34,414 nt of DNA from an uncultured Flavobacteriales bacterium (GTDB lineage Bacteria > Bacteroidota > Bacteroidia > Palsa-965), in the NCBI GenBank assembly GCA_903873905.1, contig CAIQQJ010000052.1, positions 1 to 34,414 of the forward strand, read 5' to 3'. The notes beneath the pieces are model-generated. The model saw nothing but the letters and a program-made list of their open reading frames with translations, was not told where the DNA came from and ran no database searches. A program made the translations under genes and the position numbers. Shown piece by piece: positions 7,527 to 18,400 of the stretch (position 1 is its first letter; each line of letters starts with the position of its first letter).

Positions 7527-7607
7527 TTAATCCCACAATTTTGTTAAAAAGAACATCTTCCCTTATGGAGAACGAAAGAATTTTGCCCTTAAACTTACAT
7601 TCCCGCT

Positions 7608-8438
7608 ATGGATTATATCGAAGTCGAAGTAAAAGTGAATCCGAAACAACCAGGAAGTGATTTGCTCATTTCTGAATTGGCTGAAAATGGATTTGAAAGT
7701 TTTGTTGAAACGGATGGCGGATTTCTCGCTTACATTCCTTCAAAAATATTTTCCGATTCCTTGCTTTCTCCTGTGAAAGAATTCACTTCTGACTTAGGTA
7801 AAGCTGATTTTTCAAAAAAAACAATTAAGGGACAGAACTGGAATGCTGAATGGGAAAAAAGTTACGAGCCCATTTTAGTTTCCAATAAACTTTCGATTCG
7901 CGCTCCATTTCATGATGCGATTGATGGAATAGAGATTGATTTAATCATTCAACCACAGCAGTCCTTTGGCACCGGTCACCATCCCACAACTCGACTGATG
8001 GCTGAAAAGTTATTAACAATGACGCTCCACGAGCGTTATGTACTTGACATGGGATGCGGAACAGGTGTATTGGCTATTCTTGCCGCTAAACTTGGAGCTG
8101 CTGCAGTTCTTGGCATTGATATTGAAACCAATGCAGTTGAGAACGCTCGAGAAAATGTGCAGCGTAATAATGTTGTTAATGTTACGATAGAAGAAGGTAA
8201 AGATGATCAAATCGGAGAGCGTAAATTTGAAATCGTTCTCGCGAACATCAATAAAAATGTTTTGATGCAGGCGATGCCAGTTTATGCGAATGCAATGAAA
8301 ACGGAAGGTGAATTATTAATCAGTGGATTTTTTCTTACTGATGTTTCTGAATTGAAAATGATTGCAGAAGAAAACGGATTGAAATATAAATCCACAGCGA
8401 CGGATGGAGAATGGGCATTAATCCATTTTACAAAATAA
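7608..8438 (+). CDS. prmA: Ribosomal protein L11 methyltransferase
   Basis: A 276-residue PrmA, which trimethylates ribosomal protein L11. An N-terminal substrate-recognition domain (about residues 1-60, DYIEVEVKVNP) is joined by a linker to the methyltransferase domain. The family signature QSFGTGHHPTTRLM is near residue 123, the SAM loop VLDMGCGTGVLAILAAKLGA near 145-165, GIDIETNAVENARENV follows, and LANINKNVL is the NPPY-equivalent motif. Length is close to that of known PrmA proteins. It is first of a probable three-gene operon: ten bases separate it from the next gene. The upstream repeat leaves no perfect promoter box; TAAACTTA at about 7589 is only a weak candidate. Confidence 0.95.
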   Translation: MDYIEVEVKVNPKQPGSDLLISELAENGFESFVETDGGFLAYIPSKIFSDSLLSPVKEFTSDLGKADFSKKTIKGQNWNAEWEKSYEPILVSNKLSIRAPFHDAIDGIEIDLIIQPQQSFGTGHHPTTRLMAEKLLTMTLHERYVLDMGCGTGVLAILAAKLGAAAVLGIDIETNAVENARENVQRNNVVNVTIEEGKDDQIGERKFEIVLANINKNVLMQAMPVYANAMKTEGELLISGFFLTDVSELKMIAEENGLKYKSTATDGEWALIHFTK

Positions 8439-8448
8439 ATATTGATGT

Positions 8449-11400
8449 ATGAAAAATAGTTTCCGCATTTGGTTGCTTGTGTTGTTTGTGATAACGGGTT
8501 TCACATTGAAAATCGGAGCACAGGTAATGCCGAAAAGTTTTGATGAAGATCCCGTGAAATTCATTGCTGAATTGCGCGATTTTTTTGAAAGTTATGAGGG
8601 TAAGGATGGAAAAGAATTCATTGACAAATTCAATGAGAAATATTGGATTACCAACCATGTGAGTCAGGATGTGAAAGATGCGATGTACAAGAATTGCAAT
8701 CAGATGGTGAAGAAAAAGTTTCGACCAAAACCGGAATATTATTCTTACCTCAATACAATCATGTCTATTGCCGATAAGAATGTTTCTGGTGTTACTTTTC
8801 TCGAATGGCAAACGTGTTTTACCACAATTGGAAATGGCAGATTGAATAAACCATTTTCCGATTTCATTGAAATGTCAGAACATCTTTTTGGTGAAAATAA
8901 ATTTTTCAAAACCGCTTCTGGTGAATGGTCTGTCATTGGAGGAACTTGGAAATTTTCCTGTGATAGTGTTTCTTCAGTGAGATTTACCAATGTCACACTT
9001 CACGGTGTTGCAAAAAATGACAGTACCAATATTTTTAATACAAGTGGATTGTATTTCCCTTCATCTGGCATGTGGGTAGGGCAGGGTGGACGTGTGTATT
9101 GGACGCGTGCGGGAATGAAAGAATCAGAAGTGTTTGCCGATTTGAGGAAATATTCTTTTTCTGTAAAAGGATTTTCAATTGTTGCTGACTCCGTTACGTT
9201 CACCAACCAAATTTATTTCAAGGATAAACCCTTGCAGGGAAAATTGTCCGAAAAATTAATTGCTGATGCGCAAATGGCTTCCGCTTCTTATCCGCGATTT
9301 GAATCGTATAGCAGTCGTTATCAAATCAAGTCCATGTATCCGAATGTGGATTATGAAGGTGGATTTACACAAGTGGGTGCGAAGTTCATTGGGTCGGGAA
9401 CAAAAGACAATCAGGCATTTTTTATTTTCAAACGAAATGGAAAAAATTTCCTGCAAGTTACTTCTCCAAGTTTTTCCATCACGAAAGATAAAATTACAAG
9501 TCAAAATGCTGCAGTGAAATTTTCACTTGATGCTGATTCAATTGTACATCCTTCCATCGAATTCAAATATTTCATTGATAGTTCTCGTGTTGTAATTTAT
9601 CGTCCTGAAGAAGGTGCATCACAAGCTCCATTTTATGATTCTTTCCACAAAGTGAATATGTATGTGGAACAGATGACTTGGAAAACAAATGAGCCAACAA
9701 TTATTCTGAACACCGTAATCGGTTCGGCATTGGGAACGGCATCCTTTCCGTCTTCTGATTATTACCGTCAATATTTGTATGACAGATTGCAAGGAATGGA
9801 TATGGTCCATCCATTAATCAAGCTTCGGAATTTTGTTCGTGATGCCAATGGAGGAATAAGAACATTCACGGCAATTGATTTGGCTCGTTACTGGAAAGTT
9901 GCAGTTGAACAACTTCGTCCGACAATTATGGATCTTTCCAATCAGGGTTTTTTGTATTTCGATCCGAAGACAGATATGATCACTTATCTCGACAAATGCG
10001 ATACCTACATTGCAGCACGTGCGGGTAAGAAAGATTATGATAACATTGAGTTCGATTCAAAGGTTGTTCCTGGAAGTGCGAATGCAAAAATTAATTTGTT
10101 GAATTACGACATGACGCTTTTTGGTGTGAATGAAGTTGCCTTGAGTGATTCTCAAAATGTAACCGTGTTTCCGAAAAGTGATATGATCATTTTAAAAAAG
10201 GATAGAAATTTCACTTTCGAAGGTTCCATTATGGCGGGACGTTTTGATTATTACGGAAAACTTTTTGCATTCGATTACAGCACATTTAAATTAAGTCTGA
10301 ACAATGTGGATTCTGTTCGAATTTGGATTGATACAGATCAACGTGACCCAAAAGATCCGAAAGGAAGTTTTGTTCAGATGAAAGTAAAAAGTGTAATTGA
10401 AAATTTGAATGGTGAATTGAAAATCGACGATCCTTCTAATAAATCAGGAACCCAAAGTAAAAAGTATCCGCAATATCCAATTTTCATTAGTGCAAAACCT
10501 TCCTTTGTATATTATGATAAACCTGGAATCCAAAAAGGTGTTTACAATCGCGATAAATTTTATTTCAAACTTGATCCGTTTACAATTGACAGTTTAGATA
10601 ATTTTCAAAATACAGCATTGCAATTTGGTGGAATATTTCAGTCATCAGGAATTTTTCCTGAAATACGAGATACGCTTCGACTCATGCCAGATAAGTCTTT
10701 AGGATTTGTTCGACAAGCGCCACCTGGTGGTTATTCTTTATATGGTGGAAAAGCAAAATTCACCAATGAAATGCGATTGAGCAATAAAGGTTTGCGTGGT
10801 GATGGACAGATAGACTACATAACTTCCACAAGCATTTCAAAGGATTTTATTTTCTATCCCGATTCCATGAATGGTGTTGCTCAAAGTTTTATTATTCGTG
10901 AACAACAGGTCAGTGGAAAAACCGAATATCCTCAGGTAACAGGCTCCACCATTTACATTCACTGGATGCCGAAAAGGGATTTCATGAATGCAACGAATAG
11001 AGATTCAGTTTTTACTGTTTTCAAAGGATTAGCAACAGCAAAAGGAACTTTGACACTTTCGCCAAAAAATCTTCTGGAAAATGGAATTCTACATTTTTTG
11101 GATGCTGATTTGGATTCGCGAAAAATGGTTTTGAAACATCATATTGCCGACGCCGATACTGCTGATTTCAGTTTGAAAGCGATTGCGGCGTCTGGCCTTG
11201 CATTCGCAACCAACAACGTAAATGCACACGTTGATTTCGAAAAACGAGAAGGCGATTTTAAAGCAAATGGAAAAGGTTCAATTGTGAAATTTCCAGTTAA
11301 TCAGTATATCTGTTACATGGAAAATTTCAAATGGTTTATGGATAAAAGTGCAATTGAATTAGGTGGAGCAGCAAAACCAAAACCAGGAATGGACAAACTA

Positions 11401-13008
11401 GATTTGGAAGGACCCGAATTTATTTCTGTTCATCCAAAACAGGATTCCTTGCGATTCCGTGCACCTAAAGCGAAATTTGATTATCGAAATTTCATCATTT
11501 ACGCTTTGGAAGTAAAAGAAATTAATGTGGCTGATGCGCAAATTGTTCCGGATAGCGGAAACATTACCATTCAGAAAAATGCTTTCATGGAAACATTGAC
11601 AAACGCAAAAATCAATGCGAATACGGTTACAAAATATCACCATTTGTTCAATTGTGTCGTTGATATTTATTCACGTCACAGTTATAGTGCTTCTGGCGAT
11701 TACGCTTATGTCGATGAATTGAAAAAAGAACAACTCATCCATTTTGCAAAGGTTGCACCAGATACTTCCTTTCAAACCTATGCTGAGGGAACAATTGCTG
11801 ATTCTTCTCGATTCTATTTGAGTCCCGCTTTTGATTTTCGGGGAACAGTCATTCTTGCTGCTACCAATCCATATCTTGTCTTTGACGGAGCAACTTCCTT
11901 GAATCATGATTGTGCGATCGGAAAAAGCAAACTTCATTTTAAAGGATTGATTAATCCAAGTGAAATTTACATTCCGGTAGAATCATCGCCTGTAAATGAT
12001 AAGGGCGAACCCATAACTTCCGGTTTGGTAAGCACCGTTTCCGCCGATTCCGTTCACATTTATGGATCATTCCTCTCTCCAAAATTGGGAAGAACAGATG
12101 TCAATGTGGTAACGGCAGATGGATTTTTGTTTTTCGATAAAGCTTCACGAGAATATCGGATTTCGAATAAGGAAAAATTGGTTGAACGTTCCCTTCCTGG
12201 AAATTTTGTGAGCTTGAGTACTAAGACCTGTACCGTTTATGGTGAAGGAAAAATGGCACTTGGGGCCAATCTTGGAAAAGTTTACATGAATCCGATCGGA
12301 AATGCGACCCACAATACGGTCAATCATTCCAGTTATTTTGATTTGGTAATTGGACTCGATTTCTTCATGAGCAGTAAGGCAATGGGTGTTTTGGTGGAAG
12401 ATATCAATGCCTCCACAAGTTTGGCTGGAACCGATCCTGGTCGCCAAACATTCCAACGTTCATTGAACGAAATGGTCGGAAAAGACAAGGCCGATAAGTT
12501 GGTTTCTCAGTTAACCTTATATGGTTCCTACAAAAAGTTTCCAGACGAGTTGAACTACACTTTCTTCTTCACAGATGTTAAAATGAACTGGAACCAGAAG
12601 ACTAAATCCTATATTTCTGATGGGAAAATAGGTTTAGGTAATGTTGGTAAAGAGCAGATTAACAAGTACATAACTGGCACAATCATGCTTGAAAGAAAGA
12701 GGAGTGGTGATGTTCTAACCATCTACTTTGAGCTGGATAACAGTAAATGGTATACCTTTAGTTATTCAAACGGGGTCATGCTTTGTTATTCGTCCAACGA
12801 AAAGTTCGTGACAATAATCAAGGAAATGAAAGATGATGACAAATCTGCTCCTGATGATTACAACAAAGAACGCCTAGGAGAAAACAAAGCCAGGTACAAA
12901 TTTACTGCTGGAAGTCCCAACGAAAGGAGTCTTATGCTGAAAAAGCTTAAGCGAGCTGGAGAAGGGGAAGATGGTGGTGATAGTCCTGATAATCCACAAG
13001 GAAATTAA
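8449..13008 (+). CDS. Very large exported protein of unknown function (1519 residues)
   Basis: I do not recognise a characterised family. The N-terminus is a signal peptide (about residues 1-24, ending KIGAQ). The rest is rich in Ser, Asp, Phe, Tyr and Lys and reads as many short alternating beta-strand segments, with recurring patterns such as YYGKLFAFDYSTFKLSLNN and LRGDGQIDYITS. The C-terminal 40 residues are charged and disordered-looking (ends GEGEDGGDSPDNPQ). No TPR, OmpA, TonB plug or T9SS sorting domain is visible. The layered beta-repeat look recalls AsmA/TamB or LptD-like periplasmic proteins, but that is only an impression. It sits ten bases after prmA, and its stop overlaps the plsY start (TAATG), so it is probably co-expressed with a phospholipid-synthesis enzyme. 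Confidence 0.8.
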   Translation: MKNSFRIWLLVLFVITGFTLKIGAQVMPKSFDEDPVKFIAELRDFFESYEGKDGKEFIDKFNEKYWITNHVSQDVKDAMYKNCNQMVKKKFRPKPEYYSYLNTIMSIADKNVSGVTFLEWQTCFTTIGNGRLNKPFSDFIEMSEHLFGENKFFKTASGEWSVIGGTWKFSCDSVSSVRFTNVTLHGVAKNDSTNIFNTSGLYFPSSGMWVGQGGRVYWTRAGMKESEVFADLRKYSFSVKGFSIVADSVTFTNQIYFKDKPLQGKLSEKLIADAQMASASYPRFESYSSRYQIKSMYPNVDYEGGFTQVGAKFIGSGTKDNQAFFIFKRNGKNFLQVTSPSFSITKDKITSQNAAVKFSLDADSIVHPSIEFKYFIDSSRVVIYRPEEGASQAPFYDSFHKVNMYVEQMTWKTNEPTIILNTVIGSALGTASFPSSDYYRQYLYDRLQGMDMVHPLIKLRNFVRDANGGIRTFTAIDLARYWKVAVEQLRPTIMDLSNQGFLYFDPKTDMITYLDKCDTYIAARAGKKDYDNIEFDSKVVPGSANAKINLLNYDMTLFGVNEVALSDSQNVTVFPKSDMIILKKDRNFTFEGSIMAGRFDYYGKLFAFDYSTFKLSLNNVDSVRIWIDTDQRDPKDPKGSFVQMKVKSVIENLNGELKIDDPSNKSGTQSKKYPQYPIFISAKPSFVYYDKPGIQKGVYNRDKFYFKLDPFTIDSLDNFQNTALQFGGIFQSSGIFPEIRDTLRLMPDKSLGFVRQAPPGGYSLYGGKAKFTNEMRLSNKGLRGDGQIDYITSTSISKDFIFYPDSMNGVAQSFIIREQQVSGKTEYPQVTGSTIYIHWMPKRDFMNATNRDSVFTVFKGLATAKGTLTLSPKNLLENGILHFLDADLDSRKMVLKHHIADADTADFSLKAIAASGLAFATNNVNAHVDFEKREGDFKANGKGSIVKFPVNQYICYMENFKWFMDKSAIELGGAAKPKPGMDKLDLEGPEFISVHPKQDSLRFRAPKAKFDYRNFIIYALEVKEINVADAQIVPDSGNITIQKNAFMETLTNAKINANTVTKYHHLFNCVVDIYSRHSYSASGDYAYVDELKKEQLIHFAKVAPDTSFQTYAEGTIADSSRFYLSPAFDFRGTVILAATNPYLVFDGATSLNHDCAIGKSKLHFKGLINPSEIYIPVESSPVNDKGEPITSGLVSTVSADSVHIYGSFLSPKLGRTDVNVVTADGFLFFDKASREYRISNKEKLVERSLPGNFVSLSTKTCTVYGEGKMALGANLGKVYMNPIGNATHNTVNHSSYFDLVIGLDFFMSSKAMGVLVEDINASTSLAGTDPGRQTFQRSLNEMVGKDKADKLVSQLTLYGSYKKFPDELNYTFFFTDVKMNWNQKTKSYISDGKIGLGNVGKEQINKYITGTIMLERKRSGDVLTIYFELDNSKWYTFSYSNGVMLCYSSNEKFVTIIKEMKDDDKSAPDDYNKERLGENKARYKFTAGSPNERSLMLKKLKRAGEGEDGGDSPDNPQGN

Positions 13009-13667
13009 TGACGACAAACGCTATTCTTGCCTTAATGATTGCCTATCTGATTGGATCAATTCCATCGGCTCTTTGGATTGGCAAATTATTTTACAAAATC
13101 GATATTCGAGAACATGGAAGTGGAAATTCCGGTGCTACGAATACATTTCGTGTGTTGGGTAAAAAGGCTGGTATACCAGTACTTCTTCTTGATGTTTTCA
13201 AAGGTTGGGCAGCAGTAATGATGGCCGTTTTTGTTACGGAAGCTCCACAACACTCACAGGATTTTGTCAATATTGAGATTGTCCTTGGAGTTGCTGCTGT
13301 TGTCGGACATATTTTCCCTTTATGGGCAACTTTCCGTGGAGGAAAAGGAATTGCAACTTTGTTTGGAGTTGTGCTTGCGGTGCATCCTTATGCTTGTCTC
13401 ATTTGTGCGGGTATATTTCTCTTGGTTTTCCTAGCAACGCATTACGTTTCCTTGGGCTCAATTTCGGCAGGAATTTCATTTCCAATCACTGTGATTTTCG
13501 TTTATGGGCGTGAAATTGTACCGTCAATGGTTGTCTTTTCTTGTCTTGTTGCCATTCTTATTCTCATCACACACCAGAAAAATATTGAGCGTTTACTTCG
13601 CCGTGAAGAATCGAAAATGTTCTTGGTGAAAAAGAAGAAAGAATCGAACGAAGAAGCTATTGGTTAG
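13008..13667 (+). CDS. plsY: Glycerol-3-phosphate acyltransferase PlsY
   Basis: A 219-residue integral inner-membrane enzyme that transfers an acyl group from acyl-phosphate to glycerol 3-phosphate, giving lysophosphatidic acid, the first step of phospholipid synthesis. All three PlsY motifs are present: GSIPSALWIGK near residue 17, GSGNSGATNTFRVLGKKAG near 37-55 followed by DVFKG, and GHIFPLWATFRGGKGIAT near 100-117. Several hydrophobic segments fit the multi-pass topology. The tail after about residue 195 is lysine- and glutamate-rich. The ATG shares its A with the stop codon of the 1519-residue gene, so translation is very likely coupled. Confidence 0.95.
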   Translation: MTTNAILALMIAYLIGSIPSALWIGKLFYKIDIREHGSGNSGATNTFRVLGKKAGIPVLLLDVFKGWAAVMMAVFVTEAPQHSQDFVNIEIVLGVAAVVGHIFPLWATFRGGKGIATLFGVVLAVHPYACLICAGIFLLVFLATHYVSLGSISAGISFPITVIFVYGREIVPSMVVFSCLVAILILITHQKNIERLLRREESKMFLVKKKKESNEEAIG

Positions 13668-13799
13668 TTTTTACCAAAGAATTCCCCAAATATTCCAAAA
13701 ATCTTCTGTTTTCACAGTTCGGGATAACCGAAAGGAGTAATTCGATATTAACTTTCTATTGTGGAAATCACGCTGTTTCTGCATCTACCCTATAAGGCT

Positions 13800-13807
13800 T
13801 AACTTTG
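13800..13807 (+). promoter_or_regulatory. -7 box upstream of the giant TPR/PD40 gene
   Basis: TAACTTTG is an exact TAnnTTTG match in the 230-base gap after plsY, with TTTCTG about 20 bases further upstream as a partial -33 element. The transcript would carry a leader of about 85 bases before the ATG at 13898. Confidence 0.5.
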
Positions 13808-13897
13808 TAGTTTGGCGGATAATCTATCGGTTGTTGATCAACACTTGAAAAGACAAGCCCTTACAGGCTAAACTAGCGTTTGCGCGCTAAGCTCAAT

Positions 13898-15406
13898 ATG
13901 CGCATAAGGGAATTATTTTTGTTTATTATTATTGCTTCGGCGGTATTGTTCACGCCATGTCATTTGCGAGCCCAAACGCAGACTACAGATCAAATAATAA
14001 AAGATGCGAATACGAAGTTTGATGACGAAGATTATGCAGCGGCAATGCCTTTGTATTCTCAACTTCTTGCCAACGATAGAAATAATCCGAATTATAATTA
14101 TCGTTATGGCGTTTGTGTTTTGTATGCCAGTTCTGAAAAAGAAAAAGGTCTAGAATATCTTCAGAAAGCTTCGAAGAGTGCGGGTGTGGATGCTGATGTT
14201 TGGTTTTATTTGGGAAAAGCTTATCATTTGAATTACCAATTTGAACAAGCGATAACTTGCTACAATAAATTCAAGAGTTTAGGTGGTGCGAAAAAAGCAA
14301 CCAAATATCAAGTAGATAATCAAATTGCCATGTGCAAAACAGGAAGGAAATTGCTGAAGGCAATTACTGATATCACTGTTATTGAAAAGGCTGAATTAAA
14401 TGAAGCAGATTTTTTCCGTCATTATGATTTGAGTGGTTCTGGTTATAGCGGACAACTTTTGGTAAAACCAGATGAATTTAAAACAGCACTTGATAAAAAG
14501 AAAAAAGAGCAATCCATTATTTTTCTATCTGGTGAAAAGAACGAATTATTTTTTGCTTCCTATGGTGAAGATGAATCGCAAGGGAAAGATATTTATGTAG
14601 TTCGAAAACTGCCGAATGGTAATTGGGGAAAACCTGAGAATGTTGGTTATCCGATCAACACGGAGTTTGATGAAGATTATCCATTCATGCATCCAAATGG
14701 AAAAGTTTTGTATTTCTCATCCAAAGGTCATAACAGTATGGGTGGTTATGATATTTTTCGTTCTGAATTAAATGAGGAAACCAATACGTGGCAGAAACCC
14801 GTCAATTTGGATTTTGCGATCAATTCTCCTGATGATGATATCATGTTCGTTAGTGATCTTGATGAAAAAACGGCATGGTTTGCATCTTCCAGAAATAGTC
14901 CTGAAGGGAAAATGACTGTTTATCATGTTGTGATAGAACGCAAGCCGGTAAATAATTGTTTGATAACAGGAATATTTACTCCAATAAAGGGAGATCAGAA
15001 TCGTGCCGCGAAAATTACTGTGAAGAACTCTGAAACAAATGAGCCGATTGGAGTTTACAATAGTAATGAGGCAACGGGATCTTATTTTATCAATCTGCCT
15101 AACAATGGTGGAAAATATTCCTTCACAATAGATCATACTGGAATTGCAACGCAAACAAATGATGTAATTGTTCCGACTCAATATCAAATTAAAGCCCTGA
15201 ATCAGCAAATTGGGTATGAAGAAATTAATAAAGATTCGAAATTATTTATTCGGACAGATTATGCAACGGATACATCGATGCTTGATCCTTCATTCCTGAA
15301 AGACAAAGCCAAACTTGATATCAATAATGAACCAGTTGCCACGCAAATCACCGACATGGGGGCATTCTTCTGGAACGATTCCCAAAGCTGGAACTACAGA
15401 TTCTAG
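13898..15406 (+). CDS. TPR-PD40-regulatory-domain envelope protein, 5' part of a frameshifted giant gene (PorE-like)
   Basis: 502 residues from the ATG at 13898; an in-frame TTG at 13880 gives six more but sits in front of the signal peptide (RIRELFLFIIIASAVLF, cleavage near LRAQ). Residues about 33-150 are TPR-like helices (ANTKFDDEDYAAAMPLYSQL). Residues about 200-350 are a PD40-type propeller (DIYVVRKLPNGNWGKPENVG, HPNGKVLYFSSKGHNSMGGY). Residues about 350-440 form a carboxypeptidase-regulatory-like beta domain. This is the order seen in the T9SS protein PorE, but the C-terminal OmpA domain is missing. After MG at 15356-15361 the frame runs into nonsense and stops, while the next frame continues sensibly; see the G5 site. 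It most likely belongs with the downstream frame as one protein. Confidence 0.85.
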   Translation: MRIRELFLFIIIASAVLFTPCHLRAQTQTTDQIIKDANTKFDDEDYAAAMPLYSQLLANDRNNPNYNYRYGVCVLYASSEKEKGLEYLQKASKSAGVDADVWFYLGKAYHLNYQFEQAITCYNKFKSLGGAKKATKYQVDNQIAMCKTGRKLLKAITDITVIEKAELNEADFFRHYDLSGSGYSGQLLVKPDEFKTALDKKKKEQSIIFLSGEKNELFFASYGEDESQGKDIYVVRKLPNGNWGKPENVGYPINTEFDEDYPFMHPNGKVLYFSSKGHNSMGGYDIFRSELNEETNTWQKPVNLDFAINSPDDDIMFVSDLDEKTAWFASSRNSPEGKMTVYHVVIERKPVNNCLITGIFTPIKGDQNRAAKITVKNSETNEPIGVYNSNEATGSYFINLPNNGGKYSFTIDHTGIATQTNDVIVPTQYQIKALNQQIGYEEINKDSKLFIRTDYATDTSMLDPSFLKDKAKLDINNEPVATQITDMGAFFWNDSQSWNYRF

Positions 15407-18400
15407 CGATTCCAATGAGGATGACTCAACGACTACTGATAGCTCAACAGGAGTTCCTTCTTCTCATACAGGAGTAAGCAACGAAGAGTTGGTAAAGACT
15501 GCGAATGACGATGCCATTGCCACACAATCGGAAGCAACGGATCTTGATGCTCAAAAAGATCGTGCTTTTAATTATGCTTCTCAATTAAATGAGCAGGCAA
15601 AATCAAAAACACAGGAAGCAGCTCAAGCAAAAAATACGGCCGATGTATTACCTGAAGGTCCCGATAAAAAAGCGGCAGAACAAAAAGCGGCAGATTTAAT
15701 TGCAGCGGCAAATGCTTTGCAATCTCAAGTTGCGGCCTCTACTTCAATGGCACAGGCTTTAGAGGCAGATGCAAAAAACAAACAACAAGAAGCTGATAAG
15801 GCAAAGCAGTATGCAACGAGTTTAGATAAAGCTGTTAAGTCAAAAGATTCTAAAGCACTTGATGATGCACTCGCAAAACAACTTGAATTACAGGCCATGT
15901 CGGATACGCGACCTGAAAGTGAATCGACAGCGAAAAATTTACAAATAGAGGCTGATAAAAAAGATGCCGAATTAGAAAAGGCAAAAACTTCTTCTCAAGA
16001 TATGAAAGAAGAAATTGCCCAGAATCAACAGCGCATTGGACAATTAAAAGCAGAGGAAGCAAAAGAAAAAGATCCTGAATTAAAGAAAGGTATTGAAGCA
16101 CAGATTGAGGGAATCAATGAGGATATTGCCGATGACGAAAAACTCCTTGTTGCTGATCAGAAAAAAGTTGAACTCCTACAAAATCAATCCAACGATTTAA
16201 ATAATCAGGCGAAGGCTGCGAATGATGTCATTGTGCAATCGAAAAACCCTGCCGTTTCTTCCACTCCGATTTCAATTGAAAATAAAAATGCACTTAGTAA
16301 GGATGCAATAGCATATCAACAAACCTCCACTGAAATAGGAACTTCAAAAGTTTATGCTCCAGTAACGGGTACACAAACAGCAGGTGTTCAAACTACTGAC
16401 ACACAAACAACAGGAACACAAACAGCAGGTGTTCAGACAACTGACACACAAACAACAGGAACACAAACTTCGGTTACACAGACAACGGACACACAAATAC
16501 CTGGAAATGATTCTACGAATACTGTTGTTGCGGATGAAAATCCTGATTCAGCATATTCAGACGCGTTGCAAAAAGCGGATACAATTAGTGATCCAATTGC
16601 CCGTGAAAAAGCAAAGGGTGAAGTTTATTCCAATTGGGCTTCAAATATTGATGATCAAATAAATGAAAAGAAACAGGAGATCGCAGGAACAAAGGATAAA
16701 ACAAAGAAAGCGGAGTTGAATGCTGATCTTAAAAAATTGCAGGCTTCATCCGAACAGAAAAAACAGGATTCGAAAAACAGCGTTGCTGCAGCAAATAAAG
16801 CGGAGAAAGATAAAATTGCCCAGCAAGGAACGCAGCAAGTCGCTTTACCTGATGATCAATTTGTAAAACAAATTTCCGCTGCAGATCAGAATCCTTCGGT
16901 AGTGGAAAAGGAAAATAAAAAGGCGCAAGTTTATTCTGACTGGGCCGATGCACTCGATTCAACGGCTGTTGTGAAAGAAAACAACCTTACTAAGATCAAA
17001 AACAAGACGCAACAAGAAAAAGCAAAACAGGAAATAGCAGCAATTCGTGCTGATGCCGAATCGAAGCGAAATCTTTCTGATGAAGCCAAAACAAAAGCTA
17101 CGGAGGCAGAAACAGCTTCTCAAACCACAGGAACACAATCCAATCCTACGGAGGTTCATTATGATAGTCCCGAAGCAAATTCTGCATTACAGGAACAAAA
17201 ACAATTAGTTGATCAAGCAAACCAGAACAGGCAGAACAAGGATTCACTTTCTAATTTGGCTTCAACTAAAGAGGGTGATGAAAAGAACCAATTGTTGAAA
17301 GCGGCAACTGAACAGCAGCGACAAGCTTGGGAAAAAGATGCACAAGCCTCCGCTAAAATGGGTGATGCGAATAAACTTCAATTTGAAAAAAATAATAATC
17401 AATTGAATGGATTTGATGCAGCAGCTGTTAATAGCAATGATCCTTCCGTTTCAACAGCCTCGCTTCTTTCTGATGAATCGAAAAAACTATTTGAAAAGGC
17501 AAAGCAAGATCGTGCAACTGCTGTAGCTTCCGATAATAATTATATCAAGAATGAAGCACTGCAAAGTGCTGAAGAAAACGAGAAAAAAGCATTACAAAAA
17601 CAACAAGATGCAATTACACTTTATAAGAAGAGTGGAATTCAGCCTATTGCTGTTACACAAACAACAGATACAAAAACATCAGGTACACAAACAGCGGGAA
17701 CACAGACAGCCGGTACACAAACTACAGATACACAAACAGCAGGAACTCAAACTACAGATACACAAACAACAGGAACACATCCTACAGATACACAAACTAC
17801 AGGCACACAAACAGCAGGAACTCAAACTACAGATACACAAACTACAGGCGCACAAACTACAGGAACTCAAACCACGGATACACAGACAGCAGGCACACAA
17901 ACCACAGATACACAAACTACTGGCACGCAATCCACGAATACACAAACTACAGGAACACAAACTACAGGAACACAAACTACAGGAACACAAACTACAGGAA
18001 CACAAACTACAGGTACACAAACTACAGGAACACAAACTACAGGAACACAAACCACGGATACGCAGACTACAGGAACGCAATCCACGAATACACAAACTAC
18101 AGGAACACAAACCACAAATACTGCCATGCAGGAAATTGTTGATCCTACAAGTGGTCAACCTTTCACTTCTAATCAGTTAAATCAAATTAGATCAAGTGAT
18201 CCTTTCAAGAATTATACTGCTGCAAATCTTGACGCAGTTAATTCTGAAAATAATTCTGCTAATCTAAAACTACAAGCTGATAGTTTTCAATTAAGTGCTA
18301 ATTCAAATGTCGCGAAAGCTCAAGATATTGCTTTACAAGCTGCAGATGAAAAAGATCAAACGAAGAAGAAAGAATTGATTGCGGAATCAAAAAAATACAA

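Noticed and set aside
15358-15362. Programmed transcriptional slippage at the G5 run as the default explanation
   Set aside because: Five G is short for efficient polymerase slippage, and no stimulatory structure is evident; a simple indel or sequencing error is more economical, so slippage is kept only as an alternative.
17679-18158. Leftward open frames rich in CSLCS or VVCVPVVC repeats across TQTTG array 2
   Set aside because: They are the antisense reading of the 15-base coding repeat. They have no independent start signal or promoter, and their composition simply mirrors the repeat.
17551-18180. Rightward open frame with HKLQEHK-type repeats over the same array
   Set aside because: A shifted reading of the repeat inside the giant gene. 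The same effect occurs at 16384-16662 and 18469-18975.
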